Assembly: GCA_036555725.1 (NCBI GenBank)
Contig: DATBKU010000086.1
Coordinates: 1 to 64,000 of the forward strand
DNA length: 64,000 nt
Reading direction: 5' to 3'
Origin: CALAED01 sp036555725
GTDB lineage: Bacteria > Actinomycetota > Actinomycetes > Streptosporangiales > Streptosporangiaceae
The notes under the pieces are model-generated. The model worked only from the letters and a program-made list of their open reading frames with translations, searched no databases and was not told the origin of the DNA. This document shows, piece after piece, positions 41,887 through 51,471 of the stretch. Every line of letters begins with the position of its first letter. Within the stretch, counting starts at the first letter, position 1. Both the position numbers and the translations under genes were made by a program.

Positions 41887-41930
41887 TAAATAAATCAGCG
41901 AGGCAGCACAGATGTGCTAAAAAGGCCGGC

Positions 41931-42524
41931 ATGCCGAAGGTCGTCGACCATGCCGAACGCCGCAGCCAGATCGCCGAGGCGGTGTGGCGGGTCGTCCGGC
42001 GCGACGGCGTTGAGGGCGCCACGGTGCGGGCGGTGGCGGCCGAGGCCGGGTGGTCGCCAAGCGCGCTGCGCCACTACTTTGTCACCCAGGACGAGCTGCT
42101 GACCTTCACGATGAGCTTGGTCGCCGACCGCGCCCGCGCCCGGATCGAGGCGCTGCCCGCCGTAGCCGACCCGGTGCGGCGTGCCGAACGTGTGCTGAGC
42201 GAGCTGCTTCCCCTCGACGACGAACGCCGCACGGAGAACGCCGTCTGGATCGCGTTCAACGCCCGTGCCCTCGTCGACCCGTCGATCCGGGCGGTGCGCG
42301 ACAGCACGTACGACGCGATCCGCGCGGTCTGCCACGGCCTGGTCGTCGATCTGGTTCCCGGCGCCGGCTCACTCCCTAGGGCCGACGTCGATCTCCTCGT
42401 TCGGGAGCTGAACGCGCTGCTCGACGGGCTCGCCGTGCACGCCGCGCTGCGGCCCGAGCTATGGTCGCCTCGCCAGCTCAGGCAGGTACTGCGGCACCAC
42501 CTGGACGGCATTCGGGACCGCTAA
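41931..42524 (+). CDS. TetR family transcriptional regulator
   Basis: A protein of 197 aa. HTH at about 10-55 (RRSQIAEAVWRVVRRDGVEG, then TVRAVAAEAGWSPSALRHYF) and a helical ligand domain to the end. ATG at 41931 has AAAGG upstream and starts right at the HTH; a longer frame from 41844 would cover the operator. It ends overlapping the convergent aldehyde dehydrogenase gene by 4 bp. Confidence 0.88.
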   Translation: MPKVVDHAERRSQIAEAVWRVVRRDGVEGATVRAVAAEAGWSPSALRHYFVTQDELLTFTMSLVADRARARIEALPAVADPVRRAERVLSELLPLDDERRTENAVWIAFNARALVDPSIRAVRDSTYDAIRAVCHGLVVDLVPGAGSLPRADVDLLVRELNALLDGLAVHAALRPELWSPRQLRQVLRHHLDGIRDR

Positions 42525-44020
42525 CTCTCCCGGCGGCCGTCCACTCGGCGCGGAATGCCGAGCGGGTTGTCGTCGCGCAGCTCCGGCGGCAGCAGCGGCT
42601 GCGGCACCGACTGGTAGGTCACCGGGCGCAGCCAGCGCTGGATCGCCGCGGCGCCCACCGAGGTGTGCGTGGCGCTGGTGGACGCCGGGTACGGGCCGCC
42701 GTGGGTCATCGCCCAGGCCACCGCGACGCCGGTCGGGTAGCCGTTCCACACCAGCCGGCCGCTGCGCCGCAGCATCAGGTCGACGAGCGGACGGGTGAAA
42801 TCCTCCTCGTCGTCCTCGGCGTGCAGGGTCGCGGTCAGCGCCGGCCGCAGCCAGGCCAGTGCGGCCGACAAGTCCTCGTCGTCGGCGTAGTCGGCCACGA
42901 CAATGAACGGGCCGAAGACCTCGTCGAGCAGCGGCTCGGTGAGCCGGTCCGCCGGAATCCGAACCACCGTCGCGCCCGCCTCGGCCGTGTCGGGTTTGGC
43001 GATCACGGTCACGTCCGGCAGCGTGGCGGCCCGCTCGACCCCCGCCGCGAAGGCACTACGGATGCCCGCGGTCAGCATCGGTGCGATCGGCGCGGTGGCG
43101 GCATAGTCGACGAGGGCGTCGATCAGCCGTTCGCCCGGCTCGCCCCGCGGCACGAAGAGCAGGCCCGGCTTGGTGCAGAACTGCCCGTTGCCGAGCGTGA
43201 AGCTCTGCGCCGCGCCGCGGCCGATCTCGTCGGCCCGGGCCGCCGCGGCGCCGGGCGTGACGATCAGCGGGTTGAGGCTGCCGAGCTCGCCGTAGAACGG
43301 GATCGGGTCGGGCCGGGTGGCGGCGAGGTCGAACAGCACACGGCCGCCGCGCTGCGAGCCGGTGAAGCCCACGGCCTGGATGTGCGGGTCGGTCACCAGC
43401 GCCCGGCCGGCCTCCTCGCCGTAGATGAGCGCGAACGTGTGGGCGGGTGCCCCGCCCAGCCCGCGCTGGATGGCCTCCGCGCAGGCCTGGGAGGTCGCCG
43501 GGTGGGCCGGATGCGCCTTGGCCACGACCGGGCAGCCGGCCGCCAGCGCGGAGGCCGTGTCGCCCCCCGGCACGCTGAACGCGAGCGGGAAGTTGCTCGC
43601 GCCAAAGACCCCGACCGGCCCGATCGGGACGTGCAGGCGCCGCAGGTCGGGACGGGGCGCCGGAGCGGCCTGCGGGTCGGCGTGGTCGATCGTCGCGTCG
43701 AGGTAGGCGCCGTCCTTGATCACCTCGGCCATGAACCGCAGCTGGAACGTGGTCCTGGCCAGCTCACCGGTGAGGCGCTGCGTGCCCAGTGCGCTCTCGC
43801 GGTCGGCCAGTGCGACGATGCGGTCGCCGTCGGCCTCGAGCTCGGCGGCGATCGCATCGAGCAGGGCAGCGCGGCCGGCGCGGCCCAGTGCCTCGAGCGC
43901 GGGCGCGGCGACCGCCGCGGCGGCGCAGAACTCGGCGACCTCCTCGACCGGGGTCTCGGCGGCGACCTGCCCGGCCTCGTCACCGGTACGGGGATCGATG
44001 GAAACGACTTTGGCGGCCAT
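42521..44020 (-). CDS. Aldehyde dehydrogenase, alpha-ketoglutaric semialdehyde dehydrogenase type
   Basis: A protein of 499 aa. GVFGASNFPLAFSVPGGD is the cofactor loop, GELGSLNPLIV carries the general-base Glu, and NGQFCTKPGL the catalytic Cys. The Ala-rich N-terminus and GQFCTKPG pattern are those of NADP-dependent alpha-ketoglutarate semialdehyde dehydrogenases, last step of non-phosphorylative pentose and aldarate pathways. Such a step would fit the GH127 and dehydratase loci elsewhere in the window, but it is 22 kb away. Confidence 0.85.
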   Translation of the reverse strand: MAAKVVSIDPRTGDEAGQVAAETPVEEVAEFCAAAAVAAPALEALGRAGRAALLDAIAAELEADGDRIVALADRESALGTQRLTGELARTTFQLRFMAEVIKDGAYLDATIDHADPQAAPAPRPDLRRLHVPIGPVGVFGASNFPLAFSVPGGDTASALAAGCPVVAKAHPAHPATSQACAEAIQRGLGGAPAHTFALIYGEEAGRALVTDPHIQAVGFTGSQRGGRVLFDLAATRPDPIPFYGELGSLNPLIVTPGAAAARADEIGRGAAQSFTLGNGQFCTKPGLLFVPRGEPGERLIDALVDYAATAPIAPMLTAGIRSAFAAGVERAATLPDVTVIAKPDTAEAGATVVRIPADRLTEPLLDEVFGPFIVVADYADDEDLSAALAWLRPALTATLHAEDDEEDFTRPLVDLMLRRSGRLVWNGYPTGVAVAWAMTHGGPYPASTSATHTSVGAAAIQRWLRPVTYQSVPQPLLPPELRDDNPLGIPRRVDGRRES

Positions 44021-44140
44021 GAGGGGAATCCTTAACCAGCTCTAGGCATGTGAGAGTCACCGTATCGACTCCGCACCCCGCGATCTCAACACCCCGCGAC
44101 CGCGAGTCGCCGTACGGTCACCTCGCCGGGTCTTCGTCGG

Positions 44141-45397
44141 TCACGTCGCCGGGCCCTCGGCCGCACCGACCGGCTCCGGTGGCCGGTCCTTGAGGACCTG
44201 GTCGGCGGCCTCCGTCCGCCGCCACGGCAGTGCCCGGATCAGCAACGGGATGACGACCAGCGACGACAATGACCACCACGTGTGCGCATGCCACCAGTCC
44301 ACCTCGCTGAGGCGGGTCGTGTACAGGTAGCCGATCGCCGCCCACACCGCGCCGGCGGCGATGGCGGCCCACGTGCCCCGGGTCGGCCGGGCGATCAGAT
44401 ACGGCACCGGCCACAGCAGGTACTGGGCGCCGAACCGGTACGTGCAGACCAGGAACACCAGCAGCAGCGCGATCGTCAGCGTGATGGGGTCCGCCCGGCG
44501 CCACCACCAGCCGGCCGCGAGCACGGCCGCGAGCAGCACGAAGGTGCCGACGTGGCCCATCGTGGGCGACACCGCCAGCCTTCCGCCGGTCGCGATCGCC
44601 GTCCAGCCCCAGTCGCCCACCACCGGCCGGGTGGACACCACCGCCTTCGCGGTCGCGGACAGCCGGGTGAACGGCGTGTCCAGCACCGCCCAGCTGCTGA
44701 GCAGGAACAGGGCCGGGGTGATCACCGTCCAGCCCAGCACGGTGAGCCGGCGCCGGACCCCCGGCAGCGTCAGCGCGATCCCCGGCACCAGCAGCACCGA
44801 CCATGTGGTCGACGTCACCGACAGCCCGGCGAGCACTCCGGCCAGATTGGCCCGGCCGCCCCGTGCGGCGAGCAGCGCGGCCACCCCGAGCAGCAGTGTG
44901 ACCGGCGCGAACTGGCCGTGGATCGCGCACACCATCACGGCGATCGGCATGCAGGCGTACTGGAAACTGACCAGCCGCCGCCGCTCCGGGGCCAGCCGGC
45001 CGACCAGCGGGATGAGGGCGATGTCCGCCAGTATCGGCCCCAGCCGGGCCCAGACACCCCAGCCCCACACCCCCAGCAGCATCTCGACCTTCCGCTCCGC
45101 CGCCACGAAGTAGGCCATGAGGGGCAGGAAGTGCCAGCCGCCCTCCCGATGCAGGTGGTTCACCGGATCCTGGCCGGAAAGGACGGAGTTCGCGGCGTCG
45201 AGGAAGTCCACGCCCATGTCCTGGGGCTGCCACACGTGGTCTCGGGCCGCGAGCACGAGGAACAGCACCCGCAGCCCGACGCCGACGCACAGCGTCACGG
45301 CCAGGCCCGGCGCCCAGCCGCGTCGCGCGGCGAGCAGCGCCAGCCCAAGACCGATCGCCAAGGGCAGTCCGAACACCAGAACGTGGACCACGGGCAC
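44141..45397 (-). CDS. GT87-like polyprenol-sugar-dependent membrane glycosyltransferase
   Basis: About 418 aa from the GTG at 45397 (GAGGGG upstream). Ten or more membrane helices. An early external loop holds DHVWQPQDMGVDFLDAA, with acidic residues as in GT-C mannosyltransferases, and a WHF motif follows. GT87 enzymes use polyprenyl-phosphate sugars on the outer face of the membrane. The neighbours (epimerase, polyprenol-phosphate-sugar-type GT2) fit a lipid-linked sugar pathway. Longer open frames here run out of frame into the epimerase and are not real. Confidence 0.72.
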   Translation of the reverse strand: MPVVHVLVFGLPLAIGLGLALLAARRGWAPGLAVTLCVGVGLRVLFLVLAARDHVWQPQDMGVDFLDAANSVLSGQDPVNHLHREGGWHFLPLMAYFVAAERKVEMLLGVWGWGVWARLGPILADIALIPLVGRLAPERRRLVSFQYACMPIAVMVCAIHGQFAPVTLLLGVAALLAARGGRANLAGVLAGLSVTSTTWSVLLVPGIALTLPGVRRRLTVLGWTVITPALFLLSSWAVLDTPFTRLSATAKAVVSTRPVVGDWGWTAIATGGRLAVSPTMGHVGTFVLLAAVLAAGWWWRRADPITLTIALLLVFLVCTYRFGAQYLLWPVPYLIARPTRGTWAAIAAGAVWAAIGYLYTTRLSEVDWWHAHTWWSLSSLVVIPLLIRALPWRRTEAADQVLKDRPPEPVGAAEGPAT

Positions 45398-45506
45398 GCC
45401 ACCCCTCTTTGCGCTGTTCCGACGAGGTCGAAGTCTTCCATGCCCAGGTGGGCTAGTGTCAGCGACGCCGGGGTGCAGCAGCGGAAAGATCGGGAAGGAG
45501 CCCTGT

Positions 45507-46424
45507 ATGTCGGAGCTTGACGGTGCGCGTGTGCTCATCACCGGCGGGTCGGGATTCATCGGACGCCGCATGGTGACCGCGCTGCGCGCCGCCGGAGCCG
45601 AGATCACGGTCGCCGACGCGGATCCGCATCCTGACGCCGAGTCCATCGTGGGCGACCTTCGCGACCCGGCCGCACGGGCGGCCGCCGTCGCACCAGGGCT
45701 CGACGCCGTGGTGCACCTCGCCGCGGTGACGTCGGTGCTGCGTTCTGTCGAGGACCCGGCCGGGGTGTACCGGATGAACGTCGAGGTAACCGCCGACCTG
45801 CTGGAACGCGCCCGGGCGCACGGTGTATCGCGGTTCCTGCTCGCCTCGACCAACGCGGTGACCGGCGACGTCGGGGCCACGCCGATCAGCGAGCTGACCC
45901 CACCGCGCCCGCTCACCCCGTACGGCGCGACCAAGGCGGCCGCGGAGATGCTGCTCAGTGCGTACGGCGGCGTGTACGGCATGCGGGCCTGCGCACTTCG
46001 GTTCGCCAACGTGTACGGTCCTGGAATGCGCCACAAGGACAGCTTCGTGCCTCGCCTGATGCGCGCCGCCGCATCCGGCACAGGGGTTCGCGTGTACGGC
46101 GACGGCACCCAGCTGCGCGACTACGTCCACGTCGACGACGTCGTGCAGGCCCTGCTGCTCGCCTGGCGTACGGACCACCGCGGCCCGCTCGTCGTCGGAT
46201 CTGGCCGGTCGACCAGCGTCAACGACCTCATCGGGGCCGCCCGCGCCGTCACGGGCGCGCCGATCCCGGTCGAGCACACGCCGCCCAAGCCGGGCGAGAT
46301 GCCGGCCGTCGTGCTCGACATCTCCGCGGCACGCGCGCTCGGCTACGAGCCGCGCCATGACCTCGCCTCCGGACTGGCCACCGTGTGGCCGGAGTTCGCC
46401 CCGTCCGCGGCGGACGTCGCATGA
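45507..46424 (+). CDS. NAD-dependent nucleotide-sugar epimerase/dehydratase
   Basis: A protein of 305 aa, extended SDR: TGGSGFIG at 12-19, the catalytic Tyr-Lys in TPYGATKAAAE, RFANVYGP and QLRDYVHVDDVV typical of UDP-glucose 4-epimerase/dTDP-sugar enzymes. The Ser/Thr of LASTNAVTG completes the triad. GGAAGGAG before ATG. It overlaps the GT2 gene by 4 bp and is divergent from the GT87 gene. Confidence 0.88.
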   Translation: MSELDGARVLITGGSGFIGRRMVTALRAAGAEITVADADPHPDAESIVGDLRDPAARAAAVAPGLDAVVHLAAVTSVLRSVEDPAGVYRMNVEVTADLLERARAHGVSRFLLASTNAVTGDVGATPISELTPPRPLTPYGATKAAAEMLLSAYGGVYGMRACALRFANVYGPGMRHKDSFVPRLMRAAASGTGVRVYGDGTQLRDYVHVDDVVQALLLAWRTDHRGPLVVGSGRSTSVNDLIGAARAVTGAPIPVEHTPPKPGEMPAVVLDISAARALGYEPRHDLASGLATVWPEFAPSAADVA

Positions 46425-47221
46425 CGTACTGCGACGCGCGGCCCGACCGCGACACCCTTGACGACACCACGGCCATCGCGGAGTTCACCAACGAGTACGG
46501 CACCGAGCTGCCGCCGGTCGCGGTCGTCATCGCCGCGTACAACGAAGAGCACGGCATCGGCGACGTGGTCGACGCGATCCCGCACGTCGTCGCCGGGCTG
46601 GAGGCCGCGACCATCGTGGTCGTGGACGGCTCGAACGACGATACCGCCGCGGTGGCCCGCAAGCAGGGCGCGCTCGTCTGCGACATACCCGTGAATCGCG
46701 GCCAGGGCGCGGCGCTGCGCCTGGGCTACCGCATCGCCCGCGAGGGCGGCGCCCGGTTCATCGTGACCACCGATGGCGACGGCCAGTACGACCCGGCCGA
46801 CATCGAGCGGGTGCTCGGCCCGATGCTGCGTGGCGAGGCCGACTTCGTCACCGGATCGCGAATCCTCGGCCGCCAGGAGACCTACGATCGGGTCCGGCGG
46901 CTCGGGGTGCACGTGTTCGCGCGGCTGGTGAGCCTGCTCACCGGGCACCGGGTCACCGACACGTCCTTCGGGCTGCGGGCCATGCGTGCGGAGGTGACGG
47001 CGGCTGTCGAGCTGCGCCAGCCGCAGTATCAGGCCTCCGAGCTGCTGATCAGCGTGATCATGAACGGCTTCCGCGTCGCCGAGGTGCCGGCGACCATGCG
47101 GCTGCGCGCCGCCGGCACCACGAAGAAAGGCGGCAACCTCAAGTACGGCTACCGCTACTCCAAGGTCGTCGTCGGCACCTGGCGCCGTGAGCGCCACCGC
47201 CGCGACCGCGCCACCGGATGA
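46421..47221 (+). CDS. GT2 family glycosyltransferase (polyprenol-phosphate sugar synthase type)
   Basis: A protein of 266 aa. VAVVIAAYNEEHGIGDVVDAI, VVVDGSNDDTAAVAR, TTDGDGQYDPADI (DxD), SFGLRAMR and the late MRLRAAGTTKKGGNL follow the DPM1/polyisoprenyl-glycosyltransferase pattern. No C-terminal membrane anchor. Translationally coupled to the epimerase (ATGA), so the epimerase probably supplies its UDP- or GDP-sugar. Confidence 0.88.
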   Translation: MTYCDARPDRDTLDDTTAIAEFTNEYGTELPPVAVVIAAYNEEHGIGDVVDAIPHVVAGLEAATIVVVDGSNDDTAAVARKQGALVCDIPVNRGQGAALRLGYRIAREGGARFIVTTDGDGQYDPADIERVLGPMLRGEADFVTGSRILGRQETYDRVRRLGVHVFARLVSLLTGHRVTDTSFGLRAMRAEVTAAVELRQPQYQASELLISVIMNGFRVAEVPATMRLRAAGTTKKGGNLKYGYRYSKVVVGTWRRERHRRDRATG

Positions 47222-47231
47222 CGCGCCGGCG

Positions 47232-47750
47232 TTACGGGGGCTGGGTGATGAAGCCCCGTGCGGCGCGGAGCTTCTCGCGGTGTTCGCGCCACTTGGTCAG
47301 CATGCTCGGCAGCTCAGTATGAACGAACTCGAGGAACGCGAGCGTCTCGGCGACCCGGGCGCCGCCGGGGGTGTGCTCGCCCAGGGCATCGACCCCGTCG
47401 CGCAGGCTGTCCTCCCACTGCTTCAACGCCTGGTCTCGCCTCATCAACATCTCGTACCAGGCGTCGTCGCGCACCACGACATGGTCACGCCGCGAGCCGG
47501 GTTCGCGTTCGCGGTCGACCATACTGACCTGCGCCAGGTAGCGGACCGCTCCGGAGACGGCAGCCGGGCTGACCTGCAGGATGTCGGCCAGCTCCGCGGC
47601 GGTGAGACGGCCGGAGTCGGCGGCGAGCACCGCGGCGAAGACGCGGGCGGGCATGCGGGGGACGCCGGAATTGACCAGTGTCGAGGCGAAGCGCTCGATG
47701 AACTTCGACACGGCCTCAGGGTCGCGCTGCGGCGATGGCTCCGCGCTCAT
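47232..47750 (-). CDS. GbsR/MarR-type transcriptional regulator
   Basis: A protein of 172 aa. Winged helix about 35-105 (LTAAELADILQVSPAAVSGA, REREPGSRRDHVVVRDDAW) and a helical C-terminus; the REPGSRRDHY-like wing is the mark of MarR-like regulators of the GbsR group. Divergent from an ABC exporter operon with a clear palindrome between; it probably represses that operon and responds to its substrates. Confidence 0.85.
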   Translation of the reverse strand: MSAEPSPQRDPEAVSKFIERFASTLVNSGVPRMPARVFAAVLAADSGRLTAAELADILQVSPAAVSGAVRYLAQVSMVDREREPGSRRDHVVVRDDAWYEMLMRRDQALKQWEDSLRDGVDALGEHTPGGARVAETLAFLEFVHTELPSMLTKWREHREKLRAARGFITQPP

Positions 47751-47803
47751 GCTGCATCAACTCCTCTCGCCTGTGCTATGGATCATATTGACGCTTCATT
47801 AAC

Positions 47804-47819
47804 TTCACAAGTTTGTGAA
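47804..47819. promoter_or_regulatory. GbsR-type operator
   Basis: TTCACAA-GT-TTGTGAA, perfect 7-bp arms, 20 bp before the ABC ATPase start. A wider pair GCTTCAT (47793-47799) and ATGAAGC (47833-47839) flanks it. Confidence 0.65.
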
Positions 47820-47839
47820 ATGAGTGTAGCTTATGAAGC

Positions 47840-48775
47840 ATGACTACGGCTATATCGGTGTCCGGCCTGGTCAAAACGTACGGCCGGACCCGCGCCCTCG
47901 ATGGGCTGGACCTGACCGTCCAAACGGGTGAGGTGCACGGCTTCCTCGGGCCGAACGGTGCGGGGAAGACGACGACGATCCGCGTGCTGCTGGGCCTGCT
48001 GCGCGCCGACGCGGGCACGGCCCGGTTGCTGGACGGCGACCCCTGGCGGGACATAGCCACGCTGCACCGTCGGCTGGCGTACGTGCCGGGCGATGTGACG
48101 CTCTGGCCGAACCTGACGGGCGGCGAGGTGATCGACCTCCTCGGGCGGTTGCGCGGGGGATTGGACCCGAAGCGCAAGGCGGACCTGCTGGAGCGCTTCG
48201 AGCTCGACCCGAAGAAGAAGGGCCGCACCTATTCGAAGGGCAACCGGCAGAAGGTCGGGCTGGTGGCGGCGCTCGCCTCGGACGTGGAGCTGCTGATCCT
48301 GGATGAGCCCACCTCCGGCCTCGACCCGCTGATGGAGTCGGAGTTCCGCGAGGTGATCGAGGAGGATCGCGAGCACGGCCGGACGGTGCTGCTGTCCAGC
48401 CACATCCTGTCCGAGGTCGAGGCGCTGTGCGATCGGGTCACCATCATCCGCAAGGGCGTGGCGGTGGAGACCGGCACGCTGGCCGACCTGCGCCACCTCA
48501 CCCGTACGTCCATCGCGGCCGAGCTGGCGAGCCCGCCGAACGGGCTTGCCGACCTGCCCGGAGTCCACAACCTCGACGTGGAGGGCACGCGCGTCCGCTG
48601 CGAGGTCGAGACCGACATGCTGGACGAGCTGCTCAAGCGACTCTCCCAGGCCGGGGTGCGCACGTTGACCAGCCAGCCGCCCACCCTGGAGGAACTGTTC
48701 CTGCGGCATTACGAGGGCGACGTGCCGGCCGGCGACGGCCAGGGCAACGACAGGCACACGGTGGTGTCGAAATGA
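47840..48775 (+). CDS. ABC exporter ATP-binding protein
   Basis: A protein of 311 aa. Walker A GPNGAGKTT near 36-44, Q-loop, a signature region reading YSKGNRQKVGL (a divergent form of LSGGQ), Walker B LLILDEPTSGLDP, switch region LLSSHIL. The C-terminal extension of about 90 residues matches drug/antibiotic-resistance ABC ATPases such as DrrA-like proteins. The next gene, its permease, overlaps by 4 bp. Confidence 0.9.
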   Translation: MTTAISVSGLVKTYGRTRALDGLDLTVQTGEVHGFLGPNGAGKTTTIRVLLGLLRADAGTARLLDGDPWRDIATLHRRLAYVPGDVTLWPNLTGGEVIDLLGRLRGGLDPKRKADLLERFELDPKKKGRTYSKGNRQKVGLVAALASDVELLILDEPTSGLDPLMESEFREVIEEDREHGRTVLLSSHILSEVEALCDRVTIIRKGVAVETGTLADLRHLTRTSIAAELASPPNGLADLPGVHNLDVEGTRVRCEVETDMLDELLKRLSQAGVRTLTSQPPTLEELFLRHYEGDVPAGDGQGNDRHTVVSK

Positions 48776-50364
48776 ACGCGCTCGCCGGAACCGGCGCCCT
48801 GGTGCGCCTCGCGTTCCGCCGCGACCGCATCATGCTGCCGGTGTGGATATACATCCTCGTCGCGTTCGCGTTCAGCGCGGCCACGCTGAAGGATCTCTAC
48901 CCTACGGTCGAGTCCCGCGTGCAGGCCGCGGCCAGCAACAACGACACAACCGCGATCGTCGCGATCTACGGCCGGGTATACGACCCGACCGCGCTCGGCA
49001 ACACGCAGGGCATGCTGAAGATCCTCGTGCTCGGATCGTTGCTGATCGCCCTTCTCTCGATTTTCATCGTGGTGCGGCACACCCGCGCCGAGGAGGAGAC
49101 CGGCCGCCTGGAGCTGTTGGGCGCGACCGTCGTCGGCCGTTATGCGGCGCTGACGGCCGGGCTGCTCGTCGCGTTCGGCATCAGCATCACGATCGGGCTG
49201 CTGGCCGCGGTCGTATTCATCGCCGTGGGGCTGCCGGTCGCCGGATCCATCGTCGCCGGGCTGGCCTGGGCGAGCGTCGGGATCGCGTTTGCCGGCATCA
49301 GCGCCCTCGTGGCCCAACTGACTGAAAGCGCGCGTACGGCAAGAGCCATCTCCTCGGCCGTGCTCGGCGCCGTCTACTTGATCCGGGCGTTCGGCGACAC
49401 GTCCGAGGCGGGCGGCCCGCGGTGGCTGTCGTGGCTGTCCCCGATCGGCTGGAGCCAGCAGTTCCGGCCGTACGCGGGCGACCGTTGGTGGGTTGTGCTC
49501 ATCACGATCGGGTTCGCGGTGGCGGTCACCATCGCCGCGTACGCGCTGGTGGCGCGGCGCGACCTGAACGCGGGGCTGCTGCCCGACCGGCCCGGGCCGG
49601 CGGGGAGCACCAGCCTGCGCAGCCCGCTGGCGCTGGCTTGGCGGCTGCAGCGCGGCCTGATGCTCGGCTGGGCCGCCGGGTTCGTCGCACTCGGCGCCGC
49701 GCTCGGCGGCATCGCCTCCAACATCGGCGACATGGCCAACAGCCAGGACGCCAGGGACTTGATCACCAAGCTCGGCGGGACGCAGGCGCTCAGCGATGCC
49801 TTCCTCGCCGCCGAGTTCGGGTTCGTCGGGATCTTCGCCTCGGCGTACGGGATTCAAGCGGCGATGCGGTTGCACGCCGAGGAGACCGGTCTGCGCGCCG
49901 AACCGCTGCTGGCAACGCAGGTCAGCCGGGTCCGATGGGCACTCAGCCACATCACGATCGCGCTGGTCGGCACCACGGTCATCGTCGTCGCGGGCGGGCT
50001 CAGCGCGGGCCTCTCCTACGGCGCGACAGTGGACGACATGGGCCAGGTCGGCCGGTTGCTCGGCGCCGGGCTGGTGCAGTTGCCCGCGGCCTGGTTGCTC
50101 ACCGGCATCGTGGTCGCCGCGTTCGGCCTCGCCCCCCGGCTGATCATGGCCGGTTGGGCGGCTCTGGTCGCCTTCTTGCTGCTCGGCGAGCTCGGCCCGG
50201 TCTTCGAGCTGAACCAGTCGACGATGGACATTTCGCCGTACGCTCACGTGCCCAAGCTGCCCGCCGCCGACCTGACCGTCACCCCAATCGCCTGGCTGCT
50301 CGCCATCGCGCTGGCGCTGACCGCCGCCGGTCTGGTCGGGTTCCGCCGCCGCGACGTCGGCTGA
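48772..50364 (+). CDS. ABC exporter permease (12 helices)
   Basis: A protein of 530 aa with about 12 membrane helices in two similar halves, the second starting near ALAWRLQRGLMLGWAAG. This is the fused two-half permease of actinobacterial antibiotic exporters (tetronasin type). Conserved ARHTRAEEETGRLELL-like loop (here RHTRAEEETGRLEL) in half one and HAEETGLRAEPLL in half two. The real start is the ATG at 48772; the open frame further upstream overlaps the ATPase in another frame. Confidence 0.88.
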   Translation: MNALAGTGALVRLAFRRDRIMLPVWIYILVAFAFSAATLKDLYPTVESRVQAAASNNDTTAIVAIYGRVYDPTALGNTQGMLKILVLGSLLIALLSIFIVVRHTRAEEETGRLELLGATVVGRYAALTAGLLVAFGISITIGLLAAVVFIAVGLPVAGSIVAGLAWASVGIAFAGISALVAQLTESARTARAISSAVLGAVYLIRAFGDTSEAGGPRWLSWLSPIGWSQQFRPYAGDRWWVVLITIGFAVAVTIAAYALVARRDLNAGLLPDRPGPAGSTSLRSPLALAWRLQRGLMLGWAAGFVALGAALGGIASNIGDMANSQDARDLITKLGGTQALSDAFLAAEFGFVGIFASAYGIQAAMRLHAEETGLRAEPLLATQVSRVRWALSHITIALVGTTVIVVAGGLSAGLSYGATVDDMGQVGRLLGAGLVQLPAAWLLTGIVVAAFGLAPRLIMAGWAALVAFLLLGELGPVFELNQSTMDISPYAHVPKLPAADLTVTPIAWLLAIALALTAAGLVGFRRRDVG

Positions 50365-50426
50365 CCGCGCCGACGGTCGCCGGCCTGGCCGGCGTCCGCG
50401 CCGGATCGGTCGGCCGACAGCACTCA

Positions 50427-50463
50427 CCCCGCCGCGGCCATGCGCGCCATGGCCGCGGCGGGG
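50427..50463. terminator. Bidirectional terminator
   Basis: A perfect 16-bp stem (50427-50442 with 50448-50463) with a CGCGC loop, between the ABC permease and the convergent esterase. Its right arm ends 9 bp before the esterase stop. Confidence 0.85.
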
Positions 50464-50472
50464 GAGTACGGA

Positions 50473-51273
50473 TCAGACCGACGAGGCGGAGTTGAGGACC
50501 GGCAGATAGCCCGAGGAGTGCCCGAGCGACGTCGGGTGGTAGGACTCGCCGATCGGAATGGTCACCGAGTGCAGCCACCCGTCGCCGGAGCACAGCTCAT
50601 GGCCGGAGAACCTGCTCCGTACGTCGGCGAAGGCGAAGCCCGCGTTGGCCGCGCCCTTGTTGATGGTTGTGTCCAGGGTGTCGGCCGCGTTGTTGAGCGC
50701 GGTTCGCTTGGTGTTGCTGAGGCCCACGCATATGCTGGTGATCTTGTAAAGGTGCGGATAATCGAGCACCACCACATGGGCGCCGGGCGCCCGTGAGTGA
50801 ATCGCGCTGAACAGCGTGTTGAGCCGGGCCGGCAATTGGTTCGCGGCAAAGTCCTGGGCGCCGGCAACGGCGGCCAAACAGGCCGAGTCAGAACCGAGAA
50901 CGCAGGTCTGCATCACGGTGCTGAAGCCGGCGTCATTGCCGCCGATGGTGATACTCACCAGCGTGGTGCTGGAGTTGAGCGGGCTCAGCTGGCTGTTGAG
51001 CACGTCCGTCGTGGTCGCGCCCGAGCAGGCGACGAAGTTGAACGACGCGGTCGCGTGGCTGCCCGCCCACAACGCCGGATAGGCGTTGGGGCTGCGCTTG
51101 CAGTTCCCGCTGGCCGGATCGTAGTTGCCGGTGCCAAGGCCCGAGGAGTAGGAGTCGCCCAATGCGACGTAGCGAACGTCGGCCGCGATGGCCGACGGTC
51201 CGGCGGCCACGACGGCGCCGCCCACGAGAGTTGCCAAACAAACGCCGAGCGTGAAAAGTTTAGAAATGCGCAT
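50473..51273 (-). CDS. Secreted SGNH/GDSL esterase or lipase
   Basis: A protein of 266 aa. Signal peptide about 1-31 (ends AIAA). Block I YVALGDSYSSGLGTG holds the catalytic Ser, block III TIGGNDAGF supplies Gly-Asn, block V ESYHPTSLGH the Asp/His pair. Six Cys suggest disulfides. This resembles the secreted Streptomyces lipases of the SGNH class. ATG at 51273 with GGAGAG upstream. Confidence 0.9.
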   Translation of the reverse strand: MRISKLFTLGVCLATLVGGAVVAAGPSAIAADVRYVALGDSYSSGLGTGNYDPASGNCKRSPNAYPALWAGSHATASFNFVACSGATTTDVLNSQLSPLNSSTTLVSITIGGNDAGFSTVMQTCVLGSDSACLAAVAGAQDFAANQLPARLNTLFSAIHSRAPGAHVVVLDYPHLYKITSICVGLSNTKRTALNNAADTLDTTINKGAANAGFAFADVRSRFSGHELCSGDGWLHSVTIPIGESYHPTSLGHSSGYLPVLNSASSV

Positions 51274-51471
51274 CGGCTCTCCATAAAGCGGCGAATGGCA
51301 CCTCCCACACTTATACGCCGCGCCCACAGGCGAGAAAATGGCTGACTTTTGCCGTAACTTCGTTGTCTTTCGCTCTTGACTCGGCTTGACTTTTGGTCTT
51401 TCTGGGGACTTCATCCCGGTCGTCGTCCCGGAGCGCCGGTAGCCGCCTGACCCGGCCGTACGACGACCTGG

